Of a stretch of 64,000 nt of DNA, positions 34,691-44,150 are shown in pieces. The first letter of the stretch is position 1, and every line of letters starts with the position of its first letter. This DNA comes from Cellvibrio sp. (GTDB lineage Bacteria; Pseudomonadota; Gammaproteobacteria; Pseudomonadales; Cellvibrionaceae). The notes under the pieces were generated by a model. That model worked only from the letters and a program-made list of their open reading frames with translations. It did not search any database and had not been told where the DNA came from. The stretch lies in assembly GCA_016712405.1 (NCBI GenBank), contig JADJRD010000001.1:124001-188000 (forward strand), in the 5' to 3' direction. The translations under genes were made by a program, and so were the position numbers.

Positions 34691-36133
34691 ATGACAGATT
34701 TATTTTTAGTTATCGATCAAGGCGGACAAAGCACACGTGTTGCAGTATTTGATTCTAATGGAAAAATTATCGCCCAGGAAAAATCACCTTGCGCGACACA
34801 CATCATTGATATTGATGATCACCAACAATATATAGAACAAAATCCGCAAGAAATTTTAGGTGGGATTATAAATTCCCTTGAGAAAATTCAACTTCAATTA
34901 GCTACTCAAGTCAGTAACATCAAAGCCGCAGGATTTTCAGGGCAGGGTTCTTCATTGCTCTGTTGGAATAGCAAAACCGGAGAGCCACTGAGTCCTGTAT
35001 TAAGTTGGCAGGATACACGCGGAAAAGTCTATATAGATAATATAAAAATGACGCATCAGCAAGTTCAGCAACTCACAGGCTTGCGGTTTTCACCGCATTA
35101 TGGTGCCAGTAAAATTCGTTGGTGTCTGGATCATTTGGAATCCGTGAAATTGGCACAACAAAATAACCAACTCGCGATTGGGCCGATTGTCAGTTTTATT
35201 TTATGGCATTTGGCAGGGCGAAAAAATTCAGTCGATCCCGGCCATGCTCAGCGAACTTTGCTGTGGAATATTCAATCGGCGAATTGGGATTCACAATTAC
35301 TCCAACTTTTTTCAATTCCGCAATCGGTGTTACCTGAATGCTATTTGCATCAAGATAATTTTGGGAAAATGTTTCTGGGTAATCACCCTGTAGAATTTCG
35401 CGTTTGTGCGCGGGATCAAGGCGCTTCTTTGTTTGCGAATGCAATGCCGGATAAAAATACGGTTTACATCAATATAGGTACAGGTGCGTTTATCCAGCGA
35501 ATTTCACAAGATAAAGTTCCGCCAGAAGGTTTGTTGATAAGCCCTTTATGGATTAGCCAAAATTCAGACAATAATCTTTATGCATGGGAGGCCACGGTCA
35601 ATGGTTCAGCGGCGGCAATTCCTTTTATTGAACAAGAATCGGGATTAAAAATTACACCAGACATTATTGAACAAGCCTTATCCATTTCATTGGGAACCCA
35701 AGATTATTTTATTAATACTCAGGGTGGTTTGGGTGCTCCTTTTTGGCGAACCGACATTGAATCGCAATTTTCCGGATTATTATCACCTTTGCAGCAAGTG
35801 ACAGTTTGGTTGGAATCGGTTTTATTTTTGTTGGCGATCAATCTGCAAAAAATGAATCCCGATAAGAGTTTGACGAAAATTCAACTCAGTGGTGGTTTCA
35901 GTCAATCTGATAAGTTTTGTCAATTATTGGCCGATTTAATGCGTTTGCCCGTATCAGTGAATGAAAACCCCGAAGCCAGCCTTCAGGGCATAGCCTATCT
36001 TACGGCTAATCGTCCGGTTGACTGGAGTTGTTCTTCCAGTCTGCAATGTTTTTTACCTGCGGTACAGGAGGGGCTTCTGCATAAACGTTTTGCTTCATGG
36101 CGAATAGCCTTAGAGGCCTTGCTGGAAAAATAA
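34691..36133 (+). CDS. FGGY-family carbohydrate kinase
   Basis: A 480-residue sugar kinase of the glycerol kinase/xylulokinase superfamily. The N-terminal phosphate loop is FLVIDQGGQSTRVAVFD; FSGQGSSLLCW and VLSWQDTRG form the substrate region (the SWQDTRG pattern is typical of FGGY enzymes), then ARDQGASLF and GTGAF in the hinge, and KIQLSGGFSQSDKFCQLLADLM near the ATP site. Substrate cannot be decided: glycerol-, xylulose- and other kinases share these motifs. It is not preceded by a transporter. A class C repeat precedes it and the RND adaptor gene follows. Confidence 0.85.
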   Translation: MTDLFLVIDQGGQSTRVAVFDSNGKIIAQEKSPCATHIIDIDDHQQYIEQNPQEILGGIINSLEKIQLQLATQVSNIKAAGFSGQGSSLLCWNSKTGEPLSPVLSWQDTRGKVYIDNIKMTHQQVQQLTGLRFSPHYGASKIRWCLDHLESVKLAQQNNQLAIGPIVSFILWHLAGRKNSVDPGHAQRTLLWNIQSANWDSQLLQLFSIPQSVLPECYLHQDNFGKMFLGNHPVEFRVCARDQGASLFANAMPDKNTVYINIGTGAFIQRISQDKVPPEGLLISPLWISQNSDNNLYAWEATVNGSAAAIPFIEQESGLKITPDIIEQALSISLGTQDYFINTQGGLGAPFWRTDIESQFSGLLSPLQQVTVWLESVLFLLAINLQKMNPDKSLTKIQLSGGFSQSDKFCQLLADLMRLPVSVNENPEASLQGIAYLTANRPVDWSCSSSLQCFLPAVQEGLLHKRFASWRIALEALLEK

Positions 36134-36243
36134 AATTCACATGGCCCACAAAAAAATGTAAAGCTGGGTTAAATAGTTTTATGATTCAAATGCCTCTGTT
36201 AATAAGAGGTATGATGAATTATCACAATGTCAGAGAAACGATC

Positions 36244-37356
36244 ATGAAATACCCAATGATGTTTGCAGTCCTATTTTTTACCGCCCATTTTTTTACCGCC
36301 AATGTCTTCGCCCAAAATAATAGGCCTGTTGATGTGATTGTACAGCCGGTTGCTATGATTCCTGTGCAAACTGAATTGGAGGCTATAGGTAATTTGTACG
36401 CAAACGAATCCATTGAAATCACCGCCAATCTGAATAAAAAAATTACCGGAATTAATTTCAACGATGGACAACGTGTTAAACGAGGTCATATTTTGGTTGA
36501 GATGACAAGCCATGAAGAGCGAGCCTTGTTAGCGGAAGCCAGAGTTAATTCTGATGAAGCGAAAAAGCAATGGGAACGAGTGGACTCTTTAGCAAAAACG
36601 GGTGCAGCGTCGCAATCATTGTTGGATCAGCGTTTACGTGAATACGAAGCCGCACAGGCGCGATACAACGCCATTGAATCCCGATTAAAAGATTTATTAT
36701 TACAAGCGCCGTTTGCTGGTGTCGTGGGGTTGCGTCAAGTCAGTGTTGGCGCTTTGGTTTCACCGGGAGAAGTGATTACTACCTTGAATGATGATTCAAA
36801 AATGAAATTGGATTTCACTGTGCCTTCGGTCTATCTCTCCAGTCTATCTCAGGGTTTGAGTGTCAAAGCGAAAACGCGCGATTTAAACAATAAAGTACTG
36901 AATGGCACTGTTGCCAGTGTGGACAACCAAATTGATCCTGTAACACGTGCAATTAAAGTGCGTGCAATTCTTGAAAATCCTGAACATGAATTAAAACAAG
37001 GCATGTTGATGGAAGTGACCTTGAAAACCAAAGAGCGACAATCCTTAGTGATTTCGGAGTCTGCATTAATGCCATTGGCCAGTAACAATTTTGTCTTTAT
37101 TGTGAGGGAATCAGCCGAAAAAAAATTAATGGTAGAAAGAAAAAAAATAGAAATAGGTCAGCGCTTAGTGGGTGTTGTTGAGGTTATTTCTGGATTAGAA
37201 GAGGGCGAGAAAGTTGTCACACATGGTGTGCAAAAATTGCGTGCTGGTCAAACTATTAACATATTGTCGGAAGAAAAACCGGCTTCACTAAAACCTCGAG
37301 AATCCCATTTATCTGATTTGATCCAGTCTAAAAAAACTGAGGTCAAACCATTATGA
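36244..37356 (+). CDS. RND efflux periplasmic adaptor (HlyD/AcrA family)
   Basis: A 370-residue membrane fusion protein linking an inner-membrane RND pump to an outer-membrane channel. The signal peptide is MKYPMMFAVLFFTAHFF...AQN; then the lipoyl half (SIEITANLNKKITGINF, GQRVKRGHILVEM), a short coiled-coil hairpin (residues about 90-135), the second lipoyl half LLLQAPFAGVVGLRQVSVG and the beta-barrel region. Open frame exists upstream to 36097, overlapping the kinase, but signal-peptide placement favours MKYPMM. The stop overlaps the ATG of the pump (ATGA), a coupled pair. No outer-membrane channel gene is in the window. Confidence 0.88.
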   Translation: MKYPMMFAVLFFTAHFFTANVFAQNNRPVDVIVQPVAMIPVQTELEAIGNLYANESIEITANLNKKITGINFNDGQRVKRGHILVEMTSHEERALLAEARVNSDEAKKQWERVDSLAKTGAASQSLLDQRLREYEAAQARYNAIESRLKDLLLQAPFAGVVGLRQVSVGALVSPGEVITTLNDDSKMKLDFTVPSVYLSSLSQGLSVKAKTRDLNNKVLNGTVASVDNQIDPVTRAIKVRAILENPEHELKQGMLMEVTLKTKERQSLVISESALMPLASNNFVFIVRESAEKKLMVERKKIEIGQRLVGVVEVISGLEEGEKVVTHGVQKLRAGQTINILSEEKPASLKPRESHLSDLIQSKKTEVKPL

Positions 37357-40300
37357 AATTATCCGATGTATCCATTAAACGTCCGGTATTCGCATCGGTT
37401 ATCTCAATATTGTTAATTGCTTTCGGTTTGGTTTCGTTTGAGCGATTAACTTTGCGTGAATATCCGAATATTGATCCCCCCGTTGTATCGATTCGCACAA
37501 ATTATCCTGGTGCGGCCGCACAGATTGTGGAAACCCGCGTAACGAAAGTGATTGAAGATCGCATCTCCGGTGTTGAAGGCATTCGCTTTATTGAATCCGG
37601 TAGTGAAAATGGTATTTCTAATATCACTGTGCAATTTGAAACCGGCCACGATATGGATGCTGCTGCGAATGATATTCGCGATAGAGTGGCTCGTTCATTG
37701 TCGAGTTTGCCTGAAGAAACCGATCCACCTGAAGTGCAAAAAGTCAGTTCAGATGAAGATGTTATTATTTGGTTCAATTTTGCTGGCGAAGATATGACTA
37801 TGCCGCAATTAACCGATTATGCAGAGCGATATTTAATTGATCGTTTTTCTGTGATTGATGGTGTGGCGCGAGTGCGTATTGGTGGTGAACAGCGATATGC
37901 CATGCGCGTTTGGTTAAATCGTCAAGCATTGGCTGCGCGCAATTTAACAGTCAATGACGTTGAAGCGGCATTGCGTTCGGAAAATGTTGAATTGCCAGCA
38001 GGTAGTGTGGAATCGATTGAGCGACAATTTACTTTACGTATGGCACGTTCTTACAAAACGGTCGATCAATTTTCGCAATTGGTAATCAAGCGTGGTGATG
38101 ATGGCCATTTAATTCGATTGGCTGATGTAGCCAAAATTGAAAAAGGTACAGAAGAAGATCGTAATTTATTTCGTGGTAATGGCGTAACGCAAGTCGGTAT
38201 TGGTATTGTTAAACAATCTACGGCCAATACCATTGATGTGGCGCGTGGTGTAAAAGCTGAACGCGATATTATTAATGCAAATTTACCAAAAGGCATGAGT
38301 CTGGAAGACAGTTACGATAGTTCTATATTTGTTGAACGTGCCATTCATGAAGTGTATATCACAATTGCCATCGCTATTTTTATGGTGATTTTGATGATTT
38401 ATTTGTTTCTTGGTAGCGTTCGCGCAATGTTAATTCCAGCAGTAGCCGTTCCGGTTTCGATTATCGCCACTTTTATTGTTTTGGCAGTAATGGGTTTTTC
38501 GGTGAATATGTTAACGCTGTTGGCATTAGTATTGGCCATTGGTTTAGTTGTAGACGATGCAATTGTTGTATTGGAAAATATTGTTCGTCATATCGAAGAA
38601 AAAAAGAAGCCGCCATTGCTTGCTGCTTACGAAGCTACTCGTGAGGTAGGATTTGCAGTGATAGCAACTACCTTGGTATTGGTAGCGATATTTATTCCTA
38701 TCGTATTCTTAAAAGGCGATATAGGCCGATTGTTTTCCGAGTTCGCGATTACTATGGCAGCGGCTGTAGGCTTCTCTGCATTAATTGCGTTATCGCTGTC
38801 CCCTATGCTGGCCTCAAAATTTTTACGACCTGCTGATCAGCGAAGCCGTTTGGTTATAAAAATTGATGAGTTGATGCTGCGTTTACGAAAAAAATATCAA
38901 ACCTCCATTTTATTTTGTATTACTCACAAAAAATGGGTCAGCCTTTGTTTTGTACTATTAATTGGTTTAAGCGGATTTCTTGCCTACAAAATTCCTTCTG
39001 AATATGCACCGCGAGAAGACCGCGGAACATTTTTTGTCATGGTCAATGGCCCTGAAGGTGCCAGCTATTCCTACATGGAAGAATACATGACAGAAATTGA
39101 AAATCGTATGATGGGTTATGTAGATTCAGGAGAAATTACACGCATGATGGTGCGCGCACCACGTGGATTCGGTGCAATAGAAAGTTTCAACTCAGGAATG
39201 ATCATTGCGGTGATGAACGATTGGAATTTGCGTCGAAATTCGTTTGTAGTGATGGATGAAATTCGCCAAAAATTATCGGATTTGCCCGGTGTTACCGCAA
39301 TGCCAATGATGCGGCAAGGTTTTGGTTCGCAAGTTCAAAAGCCAGTGCAATTTGTTTTAGGTGGTGGTACTTACGAAGAGTTGGGCCAATGGCGCGATAT
39401 TTTGTTAGAAAAATTGGAAAAAGATAATCCTGGATTAATTGGCATTGATTGGGATTACAAAGAAACTAAACCACAAGTCGAAGTCGTCATAGATACCAAT
39501 CGCGCAGCGGATTTAGGTGTGAGCGTAAGTGTTATTGGGCGAACATTGGAAACCATGCTGGGTTCTCGTCGTGCAACTACCTATATTGATGATGGCGAAG
39601 AATACGATGTAATTTTGCAAGGCGAACGTGATGAGCAACGTACTATCACCAGTCTACAAAATATGTATGTGCGTTCTGCACATTCAGGTGAACTCATTCC
39701 ACTGTCCAACTTGGTGACACTGAAAGAAGTGGCAGATGCGAGTCGACTGAATCGCTACAATCGCATGCGTTCGTTAACTATTGATGCCAATCTTTCTGGC
39801 GATTTAACCTTGGGGCAAGCACTGGATCATTTAAATAAATTGGCTCGTGAACATTTGCCGTCAAAAGTGATTATTGATTACCGTGGTTTATCACGTGATT
39901 TCCAGTCGGCAGGTAATTCAGTAATGTTTATTTTTCTGTTGGGCATTCTGGTTACCTTTTTAGTTTTGGCTGCACAATTTGAAAGCTATGTTCATCCTTT
40001 CGTCATTATGTTAACTGTCCCTCTCGCGATTTTAGGGGGGTTATTTGGTTTGTTTATTACTAACAGCACATTCAATCTGTATTCGCAGATTGGTTTAATT
40101 ATGTTGATAGGATTGGCTGCTAAAAATGGAATTTTAATTGTTGAATTCGCAAACCAATTGCGAGATAGAGGTGTGGATTTTACAGAGGCTTTATTGGAAG
40201 CGGCATCTGCAAGACTGCGTCCAATTTTAATGACCAGTTTAACCGCTGTGGCAGGCGCAATTCCTTTGGTGATAGGTTCTGGCGCTGGTTCTGAAACGCG

Positions 40301-40457
40301 TTTTGTTATTGGTGTGGTGGTAATTTCTGGCGTATTGATTGCGACATTCCTGACACTGTTTTTTGTTCCGGTTGCTTATCATTTATTAGCAAGAAAAACC
40401 GGGTCGCCGGGAGATGTTGCCAGAGAGCTGGACAGTCAGTTGGAAAATTATCGATAA
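37353..40457 (+). CDS. RND efflux pump, HAE1-type inner-membrane transporter
   Basis: A 1034-residue proton-driven multidrug-type exporter. It starts MKLSDVSIKRPVFASVISIL, has the large periplasmic loops and twelve expected helices; the proton-relay aspartates are in GLVVDDAIVVLENIVRH in helix 4, and the second-half motif FLVLAAQFESYVHPFVIM and LAAKNGILIVEFANQLRDRG are typical of AcrB-like pumps. The LREYPNIDPPVVS N-terminal loop is characteristic. It is coupled to the adaptor gene. A nearby second RND pair (50654) is a separate system with a different sequence. Confidence 0.93.
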   Translation: MKLSDVSIKRPVFASVISILLIAFGLVSFERLTLREYPNIDPPVVSIRTNYPGAAAQIVETRVTKVIEDRISGVEGIRFIESGSENGISNITVQFETGHDMDAAANDIRDRVARSLSSLPEETDPPEVQKVSSDEDVIIWFNFAGEDMTMPQLTDYAERYLIDRFSVIDGVARVRIGGEQRYAMRVWLNRQALAARNLTVNDVEAALRSENVELPAGSVESIERQFTLRMARSYKTVDQFSQLVIKRGDDGHLIRLADVAKIEKGTEEDRNLFRGNGVTQVGIGIVKQSTANTIDVARGVKAERDIINANLPKGMSLEDSYDSSIFVERAIHEVYITIAIAIFMVILMIYLFLGSVRAMLIPAVAVPVSIIATFIVLAVMGFSVNMLTLLALVLAIGLVVDDAIVVLENIVRHIEEKKKPPLLAAYEATREVGFAVIATTLVLVAIFIPIVFLKGDIGRLFSEFAITMAAAVGFSALIALSLSPMLASKFLRPADQRSRLVIKIDELMLRLRKKYQTSILFCITHKKWVSLCFVLLIGLSGFLAYKIPSEYAPREDRGTFFVMVNGPEGASYSYMEEYMTEIENRMMGYVDSGEITRMMVRAPRGFGAIESFNSGMIIAVMNDWNLRRNSFVVMDEIRQKLSDLPGVTAMPMMRQGFGSQVQKPVQFVLGGGTYEELGQWRDILLEKLEKDNPGLIGIDWDYKETKPQVEVVIDTNRAADLGVSVSVIGRTLETMLGSRRATTYIDDGEEYDVILQGERDEQRTITSLQNMYVRSAHSGELIPLSNLVTLKEVADASRLNRYNRMRSLTIDANLSGDLTLGQALDHLNKLAREHLPSKVIIDYRGLSRDFQSAGNSVMFIFLLGILVTFLVLAAQFESYVHPFVIMLTVPLAILGGLFGLFITNSTFNLYSQIGLIMLIGLAAKNGILIVEFANQLRDRGVDFTEALLEAASARLRPILMTSLTAVAGAIPLVIGSGAGSETRFVIGVVVISGVLIATFLTLFFVPVAYHLLARKTGSPGDVARELDSQLENYR

Positions 40458-40491
40458 GAGATCATTCAACTTATTAGGTGCCGCGATTATT

Positions 40492-40935
40492 TTACTGGCA
40501 CCAATCAGGCTTAATCCCACCGGAATAAGCTACACCTAATTGATGCTTAATCAATTCCTGAGCCAAATCTGCATCGTCGACAAATACATCGGCGTCAATT
40601 CGAAAGTATTTGTCGCGGCTCATATTTTTCAGTTCTATTTTTTTTGCGCTGCGTAAGGCTTGTACTGTAAATTTTTTGGCTTCCCTGGCTTTCAAAATTT
40701 CTTGGTAGCATGCACCTTTCATTTCCGGTGTGTCGACGTTTTTTAATCGAACGGCAATATTTTTACCAATAATATCGGGCCATTGGTTGATGTTCACGTA
40801 AAACGTATCACCATCGTAAACAGAGCCGACTTTGTCAATAAAAATATTGCCGTAACTGCGCTCATCTGCAATGGCGCCATAGCTTATTAATAGGCTAATT
40901 ATAAATAATACTTGAGTTGATTTAGAAAATTTCAT
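40492..40935 (-). CDS. Thermonuclease-like (SNase) exported nuclease
   Basis: A 147-residue protein starting MKFSKSTQVLFIISLLISYG, a signal peptide. The mature part is a staphylococcal-nuclease fold: VYDGDTFYVNI (calcium-binding Asp), RLKNVDTPEMKG (Arg and Asp-x-Pro-Glu catalytic region), then the KKFTVQALRSAKKIEL helix and LIKHQLGVAYSGG. It probably degrades DNA or RNA in the periplasm or outside the cell. Frame open upstream to 41055 without a signal-peptide-compatible start, so I use the internal Met. It is convergent with the RND operon and has no partners. Confidence 0.85.
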   Translation of the reverse strand: MKFSKSTQVLFIISLLISYGAIADERSYGNIFIDKVGSVYDGDTFYVNINQWPDIIGKNIAVRLKNVDTPEMKGACYQEILKAREAKKFTVQALRSAKKIELKNMSRDKYFRIDADVFVDDADLAQELIKHQLGVAYSGGIKPDWCQ

Positions 40936-41112
40936 ATTGGTATTTTGATTATATTTGGCCAATCTTTTTTGGTGTCTTATGTTGAGACTGTTATTCTGCC
41001 TGATAGATTCATAGGTGCGCCAAGTTATTTTATTGCACATTTTTTTAAAATGCATAAAAAAAATCGCCTATAGTGTTTGCTATAAGGCGATTTTCTGTGA
41101 GCTGCCAATTAA

Positions 41113-42840
41113 TCAAACCTTAATTTGGCCTCTTAAGAAATTAACCAAATCGTTGATAGCAATTTCTTGTTTGTTTTCATCACGGCGAGCTTTGTACTCT
41201 ATTGTGCCCGCTTCAAGTCCTCGATCACCAATCACAACGCGGTGTGGTATGCCCATTAAATCGGTGTCAGCTAACATAGCACCCAAACGGGCTTTTTCGT
41301 CATCCATAAACAAAACATCAAAACCAATTTGTGAAAGTTGGGTATAAAGTTCGTTTGCTTTTTTCGCAACCGCTTCGGATTTACCCATGTTGATGGGAAC
41401 AATCGCGATATGAAAAGGTGCAATGGAATCTGGCCAGATAATACCGTTCTCATCAAAGTTTTGTTCAATCGCCGAAGCAACCACTCGTGTTACACCAATA
41501 CCATAACAACCCATAATCATAGTTTGTTCTTGTCCGGCTTCGTTTAACACTTTTGCTTTCATGGCTTCAGAATATTTAGTGCCGAGTTGGAAAATATGGC
41601 CCACTTCAATTCCACGTTTAATTTCCAAGGTGCCTTTTCCGCAAGGGCTCGGATCACCTGCGACCACATTGCGAATGTCAGCAACCATAGGGGCTTTTTC
41701 GTCGCGATCCCAATTCACGCCAGTGAGGTGATAACCATCTTTATTGGCGCCGCAAACAAAATCGGCGAGATGTGCAGCAGCGTGATCGACAATCATCGGA
41801 ATTTTCAATCCGACGGGGCCAATAGAGCCAACACTTACACCTAATTCTGTTTTGATGCGAACTTCAGGTGCAAAAGTTAGTGGTGATGCAATGCCGGTAA
41901 TTTTCTCAGCTTTGATTTCATTTAATTCGTGATCGCCACGCAATACTAATGCCACCAAAGCTTGGGATTTATCCGCTTGAACACTACCTAACACAATTAA
42001 TGTCTTAACCGTTTGTTCCGGTTTTATATTTAAAAATGCGCTAACTTCTTCAATCGAATGCTTTCCAGGCGTTGCGATTTCTTTCATGGCTTGTGCAGGG
42101 GCAGGGCGAGCTGTTGCGGGTGGCAAAGCTTCGGCTTTTTCAATATTGGCCGCGTAATCGCTGGCATTGCTGAATGCAATATCATCTTCACCACTTTCAG
42201 CCAGTACATGGAATTCATGCGAGAAGGCACCACCAATTGAACCTGTATCTGCTAATACGGGGCGGAATCCCAAACCTAAGCGTGTGAATATACTGCAATA
42301 GGTTGCGTGCATTACATCATAAGTTTCTTGCAAAGATTGATGGGATAAATGAAATGAATAGGCATCTTTCATAATAAATTCGCGAGAACGCATGACGCCA
42401 AAACGTGGACGGATTTCATCGCGAAATTTGGTTTGAATCTGGTAAAAATTCGCAGGCAGTTGTTTGTAACTTTTGATTTCGCCGCGAATTAAATCGGTGA
42501 TCACTTCTTCATGGGTAGGGCCCAAGCAAAATGCGCGATCATGACGATCTGTAATGCGTAACAATTCTGGCCCGTATTGTTGCCATCGCCCAGACTCTTC
42601 CCACAATTCAGCGGGTTGAACTAAAGGCATCAGAACCTCTTGGGCGCCGGATTTATCCATCTCTTCACGGATAATTCGTTCGACCTTGCGCAGTACACGT
42701 AAGCCTAGGGGCAACCAGTTATAAAGTCCGGTTGCCATTTTGCGGATCATGCCCGCGCGCAACATTAATTGATGACTGATTACTTCAGCATCGGCGGGGG
42801 TTTCTTTCAGGGTGGCGATTAAAAAACGGCTGGATCGCAT
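41113..42840 (-). CDS. proS: Prolyl-tRNA synthetase, bacterial type with editing domain
   Basis: A 575-residue class II aminoacyl-tRNA synthetase that charges tRNA-Pro. It starts MRSSRFLIATLKETPADAEV, as other ProS proteins; an upstream in-frame TTG at 42858 adds six residues and is unlikely. Class II motifs are seen in GMIRKMATGLYNWLPLG (motif 1), the PTHEEV and FRDEIRPRFGVMRSREFIMKD region (motif 2) and GIGVTRVVAS (motif 3). A YbaK-like editing insertion lies around residues 225-395, clearing alanyl-tRNA-Pro. The C-terminal anticodon-binding domain starts near 475. Essential housekeeping gene. Confidence 0.96.
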   Translation of the reverse strand: MRSSRFLIATLKETPADAEVISHQLMLRAGMIRKMATGLYNWLPLGLRVLRKVERIIREEMDKSGAQEVLMPLVQPAELWEESGRWQQYGPELLRITDRHDRAFCLGPTHEEVITDLIRGEIKSYKQLPANFYQIQTKFRDEIRPRFGVMRSREFIMKDAYSFHLSHQSLQETYDVMHATYCSIFTRLGLGFRPVLADTGSIGGAFSHEFHVLAESGEDDIAFSNASDYAANIEKAEALPPATARPAPAQAMKEIATPGKHSIEEVSAFLNIKPEQTVKTLIVLGSVQADKSQALVALVLRGDHELNEIKAEKITGIASPLTFAPEVRIKTELGVSVGSIGPVGLKIPMIVDHAAAHLADFVCGANKDGYHLTGVNWDRDEKAPMVADIRNVVAGDPSPCGKGTLEIKRGIEVGHIFQLGTKYSEAMKAKVLNEAGQEQTMIMGCYGIGVTRVVASAIEQNFDENGIIWPDSIAPFHIAIVPINMGKSEAVAKKANELYTQLSQIGFDVLFMDDEKARLGAMLADTDLMGIPHRVVIGDRGLEAGTIEYKARRDENKQEIAINDLVNFLRGQIKV

Positions 42841-42869
42841 AAACGTGTCACTTCTCAAAGGGATTAAAA

Positions 42870-42891
42870 AACCCCGCAGGAATGCGGGGTT
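42870..42891 (-). terminator. Intrinsic terminator after the HU gene (also T-rich on the plus strand)
   Basis: AACCCCGC (42870-42877), AGGAAT loop, GCGGGGTT (42884-42891). On the minus strand a run of T follows the stem, ending transcription of the HU gene before proS. Confidence 0.85.
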
Positions 42892-42909
42892 TTTTGTGCA
42901 GGATGTTAA

Positions 42910-43335
42910 TTAAACTGCCATTTCTTTCAGTTTTTTCAGTGCGCGCACTTTTACAGATGTGCTGGCGGGTTTAGCTTTGAACATCACTTCTTCACCAGTG
43001 AATGGATTAATACCTTTGCTGGCTTTGGTCGCTGGTTTTTTCACAGTGGTGATTTTCAACAGGCCTGGCAATACGAATTCGCCTGCACCTTTTTTCTTGA
43101 TGTGACCTTCAATAATGTTGGTCAATTCATCAAGAACAGCTTGAACTTGCTTTTTGGACACTTCAGTTGCTTCAGAAATTTGAGCCAACATTTGTGACTT
43201 GTTTTGACGCTCAGCAATTGGTTTTACTGGAGCTGCTGGCGCTTTTGGAGCAGCTTTTTTAGCAGCAGGTTTAACGGCTTTTTTAGCAGGAGCTTTTTTT
43301 GCAGCAGGTTTAGCAGCAGGTTTTTTAGCAGCCAT
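42910..43335 (-). CDS. HU-family DNA-binding protein with Lys/Ala/Pro-rich N-terminal arm
   Basis: A 141-residue nucleoid protein. Residues 1-48 are a low-complexity basic arm of AAKKPAAK/PAKKA repeats; from about 50 onwards is a full HU domain (QMLAQISEA-type helices, VLDELTNIIEGHIKKKGAGEF, and the DNA-binding arm around GINPFTGEEVMF). The HU arm sequence shows the expected Pro at the tip. Similar histone-H1-like tails occur in AlgP and some HU proteins. AGGAAA precedes the chosen ATG; the upstream frame is not plausible. It should bind DNA non-specifically and compact it. Confidence 0.9.
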   Translation of the reverse strand: MAAKKPAAKPAAKKAPAKKAVKPAAKKAAPKAPAAPVKPIAERQNKSQMLAQISEATEVSKKQVQAVLDELTNIIEGHIKKKGAGEFVLPGLLKITTVKKPATKASKGINPFTGEEVMFKAKPASTSVKVRALKKLKEMAV

Positions 43336-43505
43336 GATAATTTCCTGTAGATAATTATTAAGTAAGTGAGTAAAAAAACCCCTGTTTTTCCCGATGAAAA
43401 TGAAGATCAACAGAGATTGGCGCTATATATAAAGGATAAAATGCATGTCGGCAACTAAAAATAGCGTTTTTTTCGAGAAATAATGGGTTTTATGATTAAT
43501 AACGC

Positions 43506-44006
43506 TTAAATATGCAGCAATTGCAGCTCTTTTTCGACTTCTGCTCTTTCCCATAGATAATTAAATTCTTCTTTGAGCCCTTTTATTTCCGGTGCTGCAT
43601 TGTAGTTAGCAAAACCCTGATAAACCGTTTCATCATTTTGATAAAGCAAACCGCGTGTATCACAAATCATAAAACACATATCGTTATTTTCGGGTTCTTG
43701 TGTGAGTTTTTTCAGTTGGATTTTACTGCTGAGTCTTTGTGCGAGTTTGATTAAAGGATGGCCGGATTCAATAGCTGGTTTAAAATCTTTGACCAGAAAT
43801 TTGATTTCGACTTGTGACCCCGAGCGAGCCAATTTGGAAAGAAGATCTAAAAATTGACTTTGACCATAGATATTGGAATCAAGATTTTTGGACAAAACAA
43901 AGATTTGCCGGCTAGTGGAGGAAAGAAGTTTTATGCTGTGTTCACGAAAATCATTTGCTGATCGAAGCAGCCATAAATCTTTGGATGCTTTGGATTGTTC
44001 GGCCAT
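43506..44006 (-). CDS. Conserved hypothetical protein, possibly phospholipase-D-like fold
   Basis: A 166-residue soluble protein starting MAEQSKASKDLWLL. The layout (RQIFVLSKNLDSNIY, a helix, EIKFLVKDFKP, ICDTRGLLYQNDE and a C-terminal LWERAEVEKEL helix) resembles small proteins with a half phospholipase-D fold and a stress or DUF7931-type domain, but no HKD catalytic motif is present, so an enzymatic role is doubtful. Upstream of the ATG is the class F palindrome. It lies between the HU gene and roxA on the same strand; function unknown. Confidence 0.6.
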   Translation of the reverse strand: MAEQSKASKDLWLLRSANDFREHSIKLLSSTSRQIFVLSKNLDSNIYGQSQFLDLLSKLARSGSQVEIKFLVKDFKPAIESGHPLIKLAQRLSSKIQLKKLTQEPENNDMCFMICDTRGLLYQNDETVYQGFANYNAAPEIKGLKEEFNYLWERAEVEKELQLLHI

Positions 44007-44048
44007 TGGAGTTCTCTTTTTAAGACCAACTTTTTTGGGTTCACCTTG

Positions 44049-44130
44049 TAGGATGCTGTGGAGCGCAGCGATACGCATCATCTCATCATAGAGATCTTTG
44101 ATGCGTATCGCTGCGCTCTACGGCATCCTA
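44049..44130. repeat. Class F long inverted repeat
   Basis: TAGGATGCTGTGGAGCGCAG then CGATACGCAT on the left, with ATGCGTATCGCTGCGCTCTA then CGGCATCCTA on the right, around 22 bases. The arms are about 30 bp with one or two mismatches, so a strong hairpin forms between roxA and the next gene. Confidence 0.8.
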
Positions 44131-44150
44131 CGGGAGGTATTTCGGAAATG

